23,793 bases of DNA, taken from Syntrophaceae bacterium UBA4778 (GTDB lineage: Bacteria; Desulfobacterota; Syntrophia; Syntrophales; UBA4778). The stretch lies in the NCBI GenBank assembly GCA_002403175.1, contig DHHG01000062.1:1-23793 (forward strand). Reading direction: 5' to 3'. This document shows positions 16,324 to 21,992 of this stretch, piece after piece. Numbering within the stretch: position 1 is the stretch's first letter; each line of letters begins with the position of its first letter. The translations under genes and the position numbers were made by a program. Below the pieces are notes generated by a model. The model did no database searches. It was given only the letters and a program-made list of their open reading frames with translations, and was not told the DNA's origin.

Positions 16324-16421
16324 AAGTCCAGGATTTCTGTATGCGAGACCTCAGATCCCAAGAGCGATAAAGTGAAATTACTAAAGCGGTTTACAGATAG
16401 TCACATTAGAGAGCTGGACTT
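16324..16421 (+). promoter_or_regulatory. Candidate structured 5' leader (nested helices next to the ribosome site)
   Basis: AAGTCCAG (16324-16331) is exactly complementary to CTGGACTT (16414-16421), and inside it TCTGTA (16336-16341) pairs with TACAGA (16392-16397). The outer helix closes ten bases before the strong AAGGAGG ribosome site of the secreted-protein gene. The arrangement is that of a riboswitch-like or RNA-thermometer-like leader, but I match it to no known class, and an eight-pair repeat can arise by chance. Confidence 0.35.
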
Positions 16422-16440
16422 CGTAGAAGGAGGAAATTAA

Positions 16441-17067
16441 ATGCAGGTCCGTGGCCTAAGACTATTGACTATCTTGCTCCTGAGCATTTTTATCGGAACA
16501 ATTCCGGGCCAGGCTAGCGATGAAAATTTTTCTTTAGGGTTTTCATTGGAAGACGAAGGGCTACAGGGATTCCATTTATCTATCGGAGAATACTTCAGAG
16601 TCCCTCGCAAAGAAGTTCTTCGTGTACGGGATCGAATTCATGATGAAGACGAACTTGCGGTCATTTTTTTTATTGCCAAACACGCCCATGTAAAACCAGC
16701 TGAAATAGTTAAACTTAGAGAGCAGGGGCACAGCTGGAGGGACATTTCATTGCGCTACAGAATCAATCCCGACGCATATTATTATGCCGTGCCTCGAGGT
16801 TATTATATAGGACCATACGGGCACGCATACGGTCACTTGAAACATGATCACAGAAATTGGAAAGACACCCGTTTGAATGACCGAGACATCGTTAATCTGG
16901 TTAATTTGAGATATATTACTGAGCATCATGGATACCCACCCGACAGGATTATGAAAATGCGTTCAGAAGGTAGAAGCTTCGTCTGTATTCAGCGGGAATT
17001 GCTTTCAGGAAACGGCACGGAGAAACAGTCCCCATCTGATACTGAAAACAGATATCGTACGGAATAG
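16441..17067 (+). CDS. Secreted hypothetical protein with two copies of a helical module
   Basis: This 208-residue exported protein has a clear Sec signal peptide (R4 and R7, hydrophobic 8-20, probable cleavage after G-Q-A25). I do not recognise a named family. The mature part carries one module twice. Residues 71-106 have V-K-P-A-E-I-V-K-L-R-E-Q-G-H-S-W and residues 147-188 have Y-P-P-D-R-I-M-K-M-R-S-E-G-R-S-F, both preceded by a helix and followed by an I-x-x-x-Y/L helix. A Tyr/Gly/His-rich linker (about 112-138) joins them. Similar modules occur in uncharacterised periplasmic proteins of deltaproteobacteria. A single Cys (182) is present. AAGGAGGAAATTAA precedes the ATG. A possible structured leader lies directly upstream. 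Confidence 0.75.
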   Translation: MQVRGLRLLTILLLSIFIGTIPGQASDENFSLGFSLEDEGLQGFHLSIGEYFRVPRKEVLRVRDRIHDEDELAVIFFIAKHAHVKPAEIVKLREQGHSWRDISLRYRINPDAYYYAVPRGYYIGPYGHAYGHLKHDHRNWKDTRLNDRDIVNLVNLRYITEHHGYPPDRIMKMRSEGRSFVCIQRELLSGNGTEKQSPSDTENRYRTE

Positions 17068-17445
17068 TGGGAATAGAAATGAGGTAAGTTCGAAAGAAGT
17101 TGATGGATTCTTTTACGATCTGAAAATAAACTCTCAACGTACTTCGGATAACATGGTTTGCGCTCAGGTGCGTTAAGAAGTTAAACGAAACATATTCCCC
17201 GCCCGTTTATCTTTTAGAAATCTGATTCCCGCAATTTGAACAAAACTGCTGAAACGCATACTGAGTAAGCATTCCGACTTTTCCCAGGTAGGTTACTTGA
17301 TAGGACAAATACCGATGACCTCCCCTAACCTCTCCTAAATAGGTTCCGTTTTCATTCTTAGATTAAATTCAGATTCCACCCGATTGTATAAAACAGGGAA
17401 AAAAGCAATATTCGGAGCCGAAAAAAGGCAGGGGTTCAATTACTA
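17068..17445. other. Intergenic region without a clear gene
   Basis: I see no supported gene or strong terminator here. Weak elements are a five-pair AACCT/AGGTT hairpin near 17326-17345 and a TATAAA (17387-17392), which could be the -10 of a promoter for the small ORF at 17446, though without a good -35. Confidence 0.3.
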
Positions 17446-17577
17446 ATGCTAAAAAAAAGAAACAAAAATAAAATTAAAAACAAGGTCAAAAAACCAGAAG
17501 ACAACCGCCCTCGAAAAGTGGGAGGTATCTGGGTCGACCCGAACTGTTACTCTTTTTTTGATTATAAGGAGAAATAA
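17446..17577 (+). CDS. Possible 43-residue basic small protein
   Basis: An ATG frame of 43 codons begins with a lysine-rich half (residues 1-20, mostly K, N and R) and ends with a quite different, balanced segment, V-G-G-I-W-V-D-P-N-C-Y-S-F-F-D-Y-K-E-K. That second half uses codons like GTC, GAC, CCG, AAC and TAC, typical of the coding sequence around it and unlike the A-rich flanks, which is the reason for calling it. The ribosome site is only AGGCAGGGG, 9 bases upstream. There is no signal peptide and no family I recognise. A nucleic-acid-binding or ribosome-associated role would suit the basic half, but that is a guess. It might also be the 3' remnant of a longer gene, since the frame is open back to 17392. 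Confidence 0.35.
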   Translation: MLKKRNKNKIKNKVKKPEDNRPRKVGGIWVDPNCYSFFDYKEK

Positions 17578-17584
17578 ATTCTGA

Positions 17585-17786
17585 GTGCCCTTTCAAAACG
17601 GGGCCTCTTAATATAAATGAGGTAGGAGAGAGATGAATATGGTCGTCTGATGTGCCTACCTTTCGCAATCACGGAAGGGGAAACCCTTCCGTGTATAAAT
17701 AAAGCCCTTTCCTTTAGAAATGGCACAGTACCCAAACCCTCCTAATCTAGGCAAAGAGCCCCCGTTTTTTCGACGGGGGCTCTTTT
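17585..17786 (+). ncRNA. Candidate structured small RNA ending at an intrinsic terminator
   Basis: GTGCC (17585-17589) and GGCAC (17722-17726) can close a domain that contains GGTAGG/CCTACC (17621-17626, 17655-17660) and a perfect ten-pair hairpin CACGGAAGGG/CCCTTCCGTG capped by a GAAA (GNRA-type) tetraloop (17670-17693). The strong terminator at 17753-17786 follows. No open frame of useful length spans it on this strand. It may be an sRNA or just the 3' untranslated region of the small ORF at 17446. No known RNA class was recognised and no promoter is certain. Confidence 0.3.
17753..17786. terminator. Strong bidirectional rho-independent terminator
   Basis: AAAGAGCCCCCGT (17753-17765) pairs perfectly with ACGGGGGCTCTTT (17773-17785) around a 7-base T-rich loop. 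The GC core with A-run on one side and T-run on the other allows function on both strands. On the minus strand it ends the SGNH hydrolase transcript, 20 bases after its stop. On the plus strand it ends whatever is transcribed through 17446-17750. Confidence 0.9.
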
Positions 17787-17804
17787 GATTTGGCCCAAAC
17801 ATAT

Positions 17805-18380
17805 TTAAAAAAATCCATTTCTTTCCAGAATCCTGTTTAGTTTCCAAATGAACGCCTCGGCAAAAATATTATGTCCTCTGTCATTCGGATATCTCACATC
17901 CGATTGAAGAAATGCGCTGTTCGATAAACATCGGGATTGGATATATGCCGCCCAGTATGTATGGACAGGTATAAAATCACAATCAAGGTTGGATGCTACT
18001 TCCTGGATAACTCGATAATACATCCGCATTACATTCATCTCATCAGGGTTTTCGAATATATGAGATGTAGGAAGAATGATCTCGATTCCGGGCAGTTTCC
18101 GTCCCAATCTTACCATCTGCACAAGATTCTCTTTAAATTCAGATCGATAAACAGATGAAAATGCATCATCAATCCCGAAATGCAATATAATGATCTCAGG
18201 ACGAATCTGCTCAATATCGGCACGTAAGGCCTCAACTCCGTCAAAAGATGTTTCTTTGGGGTTCGATCTGTTACAAACCTCTATTCCAAAGGGTGCATAA
18301 TGTTCGCGCAATAAATCAACATAACTTTTCGGTACCCCGGTACCCGCCGGAATGCTTCCACCTCGGATCAGAATAATCAT
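17805..18380 (-). CDS. SGNH/GDSL-type hydrolase
   Basis: This 191-residue single-domain protein has the SGNH esterase layout. Block I reads R-G-G-S-I-P-A-G, with nucleophile S9; the usual G-D-S is G-G-S here. The oxyanion block III, normally G-x-N-D, is G-I-D-D (69-72), so the Asn is replaced by Asp. Block V Y-P-N-D167-R-G-H170 gives the catalytic Asp and His. With block III altered the activity could be reduced or specialised. There is no signal peptide, so it should be cytoplasmic; likely substrates are small esters or acetylated sugars. The AGGAG ribosome site lies 10 bases or so before the ATG and is part of a short CACTC/GAGTG hairpin (18389-18405), which could limit translation. The Zn dehydrogenase gene lies upstream on the same strand, 129 bases away. 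Confidence 0.75.
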   Translation of the reverse strand: MIILIRGGSIPAGTGVPKSYVDLLREHYAPFGIEVCNRSNPKETSFDGVEALRADIEQIRPEIIILHFGIDDAFSSVYRSEFKENLVQMVRLGRKLPGIEIILPTSHIFENPDEMNVMRMYYRVIQEVASNLDCDFIPVHTYWAAYIQSRCLSNSAFLQSDVRYPNDRGHNIFAEAFIWKLNRILERNGFF

Positions 18381-18509
18381 AAATCTAACACTCTCCTATT
18401 GAGTGCTTATTTCCTCTCCAGTTAATTATTTTTAAAGGCAACTTGCAAATATTCGCTGGTTAAAAATTGTAACTGTATGATGTTAGAAGGCAAAAGAGCA
18501 ATAAACTCA

Positions 18510-19541
18510 TTATTTCGATAGGTTCAGAACCTTAGCACCTTTGATTTTCCTTTCTTTCAATTCGATCAGTGCCCGATTGGCCTCCTCCAAATGATATTCT
18601 TGAATTTCTGGACGAATCGGAATGGATCCAGCAAGAGACAGAAATTCTTTTACATCCCGGCGGGTCACATTGGCCACACTTTTGATTTCCTTTTCCATCC
18701 AGAGGTGCTTTGCATAATCCAGATTCAGGAGAGAATTCTGATCGAAGGATTCTTTTCGAATAGCGTTGATAATCAATCTTCCGCCGGGGCGAAGTTTCCC
18801 AAGGGATTCGATAACGGGCTTCCAGGCGGGTGTCGTGTCTATGATGCAATCAAGAGAAACTGGAGGAATATCCTCGATGTCCCCCACCCAAACAGCTCCC
18901 AATTCCCGAGCGAATATCCTTTCGCTCTCGCTTCTCGCAAATACGAAAACTCCGGAATTTGGATATCGATATAGAATAATTTTGAGTACGATATGGCCCG
19001 ATGCCCCAAAACCTGTCAGGCCGATATTGAATCCATCCTTCATATTGGTCAATCGTAGCGAGCGATATCCGACTGCTCCCGCACACAAAAGGGGAGCAGC
19101 TTCCGAGTCGGAAAAAATTTCGGGGATAGGATAAACAAAATCTTCGGGAACCACCATATACTCGGCATAACCACCATTGGTATCTCGCCCGGTAGCCATG
19201 AAGTCATTGCATAAATTCTCATGGCCCTCACAGCAATGCTTACATCTACCGCAGGCGGAAAAGATCCAGGCAACACCGATACGGTCGCCGGCTTTGAATT
19301 TGGTTGCCTTTCGACCCATACCTGATACACGACCGATTACCTGGTGACCGGGAATAACGGGTAACTTTGAAGGCGGGGTCCGCCCTTCGATTTCATCGAG
19401 TTCTGTATGACATACACCGCAAGCAGAGATCTTGATCAGGACCTCATTTTCCTGCGGCACAGGAACAGGTAGATCTGCCAATTCAAGCGGTTCACTTTCA
19501 CCATTGACAGGAGCAATTTTACGAATGACCATGGCTTTCAT
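18510..19541 (-). CDS. Zinc-dependent alcohol dehydrogenase (MDR family, propanol-preferring-like subfamily)
   Basis: This 343-residue protein is an alcohol/aldehyde oxidoreductase with catalytic zinc ligands C44 (in C-G-V-C-H-T-E), H66 (in P-G-H-Q-V-I-G-R-V) and C153, and a structural zinc lobe C97, C100, C103 and C111. The G-H-Q in place of G-H-E and the V-A-W-I-F/C-G-R-C-K-H-C-C segment point to the subfamily of zinc alcohol dehydrogenases related to AdhA/AdhP rather than to the XylB-like enzyme at 1279-2364. The Rossmann motif is G-F-G-A-S-G (177-182), followed by R203 at the beta-2 end, which hints at NADP(H). The ribosome site AAGGGGGA is about 8 bases from the ATG. No pathway partner is adjacent; the SGNH hydrolase gene follows on the same strand. 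Confidence 0.85.
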   Translation of the reverse strand: MKAMVIRKIAPVNGESEPLELADLPVPVPQENEVLIKISACGVCHTELDEIEGRTPPSKLPVIPGHQVIGRVSGMGRKATKFKAGDRIGVAWIFSACGRCKHCCEGHENLCNDFMATGRDTNGGYAEYMVVPEDFVYPIPEIFSDSEAAPLLCAGAVGYRSLRLTNMKDGFNIGLTGFGASGHIVLKIILYRYPNSGVFVFARSESERIFARELGAVWVGDIEDIPPVSLDCIIDTTPAWKPVIESLGKLRPGGRLIINAIRKESFDQNSLLNLDYAKHLWMEKEIKSVANVTRRDVKEFLSLAGSIPIRPEIQEYHLEEANRALIELKERKIKGAKVLNLSK

Positions 19542-19664
19542 TGCTCATTCCCCCTTAAGCAGTTATCAATCCCTGAAATATGGAGACGAAATAGTCCAAG
19601 CCTATCTATTGGGTATTGACTGGCATCATATCTATTTTAGTTTTCCGGACCTCAATATAAGGAA

Positions 19665-19901
19665 TTAAATCCAAGCCTTCAAGAAAGCTGGTATCAGGCA
19701 AATCGCAAAGGCAAAAAGAACCGACCAGCAGAACAGATCGATTCGCTTTTCCATCCCTATGATCTTCTCATCCCAATCACCGTTTTCAAGCCAGCATCGG
19801 GTTTTCTGAAGAAAGCCCATTCTGAAACGGGAACCCGATTTTGACATCAGAGGTAACGAACTTAACTCAAGCTTATCAATCTGTAGTATTTCAATTCCCA
19901 T
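19665..19901 (-). CDS. Small C-terminally anchored membrane protein downstream of lexA
   Basis: This 78-residue protein has a soluble charged N-terminal part (1-52) and one C-terminal transmembrane helix (about 54-75, rich in L, F, A and I) ending just before the stop, so it is tail-anchored. TGGAGAA lies 5 bases or so before the ATG, which supports real translation. No family is recognised. It lies 120 bases after lexA on the same strand. Small single-helix division inhibitors such as YneA, DivS and SidA are SOS-controlled, the first two encoded beside lexA, so an SOS role is possible. I see no separate LexA box in its own upstream gap, so it would depend on read-through from lexA. Two cysteines (36 and 58) are present. 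Confidence 0.55.
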   Translation of the reverse strand: MGIEILQIDKLELSSLPLMSKSGSRFRMGFLQKTRCWLENGDWDEKIIGMEKRIDLFCWSVLFAFAICLIPAFLKAWI

Positions 19902-20021
19902 AAATATTCTCCATCTTAGTTTTCAACACACTAAAAATATTTAAAAAACCGTATTCAAATTGCTGCCTTCTATTTCAAAATGATTGGGATCACTCAAACA
20001 GGTTTTTTGATTCGAGCTCGA

Positions 20022-20609
20022 CTACTTGTGATATTTGCGAACCACTGCAGATATCACACCCCCGACACGCAATTCCATTTTAGCCCTAATAATAGGATAC
20101 CGCGGGTTAGCCGCTTCAAGCACAACCTCTCTTCCTTCTCTTTTAAAATATTTTAAAGTCCATTCTCCGTCTACTTCGGCTACGACAATATCCCCGTTTC
20201 TTGGTTCCCTGCCCTTTTCGACAATAACGAGATCACCTTCTTTGATTCCCTCCTCAATCATAGAATCGCCTGTAACTTTCAACAGAAAGGATGAATCGGG
20301 ACGATTTATCAGAAATTCATCAAGGGAGATAATATCCCTGAGTTCCTCCTCGGCAGGGGAAGGAAATCCCGCCTGTATTTCTCCCACCATGGGAATGCCC
20401 AAGCCCGTTTGCGTTCTTTTCAGAAAACCGCGTGCGTCTTTTTCAAGAATCCCGTTCGCAATCAATTTTTTAATCCAAAAATCGACAACGCTCTTGGATT
20501 TGACCCCTAACAGATCGGTCATTTCTGAATAGGTAGGCATTCGCCTGTTCATCCGCGCAAAATCGGCGATCTTTTTCTCGACCCATTCAATAGTTCGCTT
20601 TGCTTTCAT
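20022..20609 (-). CDS. lexA: LexA repressor
   Basis: This 195-residue SOS repressor has an N-terminal winged helix (about 1-65) with R-R-M-P-T-Y-S-E-M and K-S-V-V-D-F-W-I-K-K-L, matching the LexA DNA-binding domain. The self-cleavage site is A80-G81 in E-I-Q-A-G-F-P. The S24-type peptidase domain has nucleophile S116 (in T-G-D-S-M-I-E-E-G-I) and general base K153 (in W-T-L-K-Y-F). RecA-stimulated autoproteolysis is therefore expected. AAGG lies 8 bases before the ATG. The gene's own promoter contains a perfect GAAC-N4-GTTC palindrome, so it is autoregulated. The small membrane protein gene follows on the same strand. A LexA-like phage repressor is an alternative, but no phage genes are nearby. 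Confidence 0.9.
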   Translation of the reverse strand: MKAKRTIEWVEKKIADFARMNRRMPTYSEMTDLLGVKSKSVVDFWIKKLIANGILEKDARGFLKRTQTGLGIPMVGEIQAGFPSPAEEELRDIISLDEFLINRPDSSFLLKVTGDSMIEEGIKEGDLVIVEKGREPRNGDIVVAEVDGEWTLKYFKREGREVVLEAANPRYPIIRAKMELRVGGVISAVVRKYHK

Positions 20610-20623
20610 AAAACCGACCTTAC

Positions 20624-20646
20624 TAGAACAATCGTTCTATTGTCAA
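20624..20646 (-). promoter_or_regulatory. lexA promoter with LexA operator (SOS box)
   Basis: On the minus strand a perfect -35 TTGACA (20646-20641) is followed at once by the palindrome TAGAAC-GATT-GTTCTA (20639-20624), which contains GAAC-N4-GTTC, the box known for Bacillus-type LexA. The operator fills the spacer, and the probable -10 (TAGTAA) overlaps its downstream edge. The lexA ATG lies 15 bases further on. Occupation would block RNA polymerase, giving autorepression. Confidence 0.8.
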
Positions 20647-20717
20647 GAAAAAAATATAAATGAAAGATTATTAAGTCGATTTATCCGATACCCACAGCTT
20701 AATACTCCAGATTTTAT

Positions 20718-20744
20718 TAAAGAATTGTAAATAATAGGCGATAA
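20718..20744 (+). promoter_or_regulatory. Probable sigma-28 (FliA-type) promoter of the HDOD operon
   Basis: TAAAGAAT (20718-20725), 11 bases, then GGCGATAA (20737-20744) matches the enterobacterial sigma-28 consensus TAAAGTTT-N11-GCCGATAA at 6 of 8 and 7 of 8 positions with exact spacing. It lies about 50 bases before the first gene of the operon. No good sigma-70 promoter is seen in the same gap. Confidence 0.55.
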
Positions 20745-20794
20745 GATTCTTGTATCAACACGATCATGACTATTCTTATTTTTGAGGAGGCGGA

Positions 20795-21142
20795 ATGGCT
20801 CGTATCAATCTGGAAGATGTTCAGGTCGGAATGGTTCTGGCAAGTGATGTAAAAGACAGGAACGGACGCATCCTGCTCGGTGCCGGTACCATGCTAACGG
20901 AAAAGCATTTAAAAATTTTTAAGATGTGGGGTGTGGCAGATGCAGATATCCGTGGTGTCGGCAAGGAGGAGGTTGCTGCAAGAGCAGTTGCCAAGCTCGA
21001 CCCAATTCTCCTAAAAGGGGTTGAAGAGCAATTGAAGGAACGCTTTCATCACGCCGATATAAACCATCCATTCAACGAAGAACTCCTCAGGATTTTAAGC
21101 ATCCGATTTACACGCCGCGAAGCAGGGAGGAATGACATATGA
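20795..21142 (+). CDS. Small signalling-associated protein, similar to the N-terminal domain of HD-GYP/HDOD proteins
   Basis: This 115-residue protein begins with a conserved beta-rich unit (about 5-53): V-G-M-V-L-A-S-D-V then D-R-N-G-R-I-L-L-G-A-G-T-M-L-T-E-K-H-L and W-G-V-A-D. The same unit is found at the N-terminus of many HD-GYP c-di-GMP phosphodiesterases and HDOD proteins. Here it is a stand-alone product with a helical tail, and its stop overlaps the HDOD start (ATGA, 21139-21142), so the two are translationally coupled and probably bind each other. A strong GAGGAGG precedes the ATG. A sigma-28-like promoter upstream suggests a link to motility. There is no catalytic residue of its own that I can identify. 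Confidence 0.75.
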   Translation: MARINLEDVQVGMVLASDVKDRNGRILLGAGTMLTEKHLKIFKMWGVADADIRGVGKEEVAARAVAKLDPILLKGVEEQLKERFHHADINHPFNEELLRILSIRFTRREAGRNDI

Positions 21143-21990
21143 TAGACAGACCGGAAGATCTCCTGCGGGGCTACGTCCAAGTATCTTCATTACCTGTTGT
21201 TTATACCAGGATTAACGATGCGGTAAATAATCCCCGGACCTCCATGACGGAAATCAGCGCCATTATCAGCGATGATCCGGGTCTCACCGCCCGTCTTCTG
21301 CAACTTGTTAACAGCGCGTTTTACGGATATCCAAACAAAATTGATACCATAAGCCGAGCCCTCCTAATCGTAGGCTTACAACAACTTCGGGATCTTGCAC
21401 TGGCGACCTCCATTATGACCCTTTTTGAGGGTATATCAGAGGATTTAATCAATATGGAATCCTTCTGGAAGCACAGCATCGCTTGTGGCCTCGCAGCGAA
21501 AATTATTGCAACTTACCGCCGCGAGTCTCATGTGGAAAGATATTTTGTCGCCGGTATTGTTCACGATATCGGCCGACTGATCATTTTCAAAAAAGCGCCC
21601 CAGGAATCACGTGATACCCTCCTTTTCTGTAAAAAAAATAAAAAAACGCTCTATTCGGCGGAACGTCAATTGATCGGAGTCGACCATTGCGAAGTCGGCC
21701 GTGCCCTGCTGTCCAGCTGGAATCTTCCGCCCGTTCTATCTGAAGTTGTGAGCTACCACCATAGGCCGGGAAGTGCAACTTCCTTTTCTATGGAAGCAGC
21801 CATCGTCCATATCGCTGATATTTTGGCTCATGGTATGCAGTTTGGATCGAGCGGGGAGAATTTTGTTCCGCCCCTGGATGAGAGGGCATGGGAGCTTCTG
21901 GACATGCCGATCAGCTCCCTTTCTCCAATCGTTGACCAGCTCGATAGAGATTTATCAGACATAGAGAAAATCATTCTTGGAGGGAGATGA
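21139..21990 (+). CDS. HDOD domain signalling protein
   Basis: This 283-residue protein is nearly all HDOD domain (about 12-215). Signature segments are [27 protein letters not shown] and [11 protein letters not shown]-phosphohydrolase-like residues persist: H112, H142-D143 (in V-H-D-I-G-R-L), H183 and H207-H208. HDOD proteins are usually regulatory, tied to chemotaxis, c-di-GMP or two-component signalling, and often lose enzyme activity; here more metal-site residues remain than in many. It overlaps the small protein gene before it by four bases and is followed after two bases by a hybrid histidine kinase, so the three act as one unit. The C-terminal 65 residues form a helical tail. Confidence 0.9.
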   Translation: MIDRPEDLLRGYVQVSSLPVVYTRINDAVNNPRTSMTEISAIISDDPGLTARLLQLVNSAFYGYPNKIDTISRALLIVGLQQLRDLALATSIMTLFEGISEDLINMESFWKHSIACGLAAKIIATYRRESHVERYFVAGIVHDIGRLIIFKKAPQESRDTLLFCKKNKKTLYSAERQLIGVDHCEVGRALLSSWNLPPVLSEVVSYHHRPGSATSFSMEAAIVHIADILAHGMQFGSSGENFVPPLDERAWELLDMPISSLSPIVDQLDRDLSDIEKIILGGR

Positions 21991-21992
21991 TC

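Noticed and set aside
17585..17760. Possible known riboswitch (c-di-GMP-I, TPP, cobalamin or SAM-I)
   Set aside because: None of the conserved sequence boxes of those classes is present in order, and no plus-strand gene follows the terminator.
19943..20008. AAAAAACC/GGTTTTTT inverted repeat downstream of lexA as a terminator
   Set aside because: The pairing is A/T-dominated with a 50-base loop, too weak to call.
20035..20532. 165-codon plus-strand frame
   Set aside because: Shadow of lexA on the other strand; Ser/Thr/Pro-rich as expected for an antisense reading.
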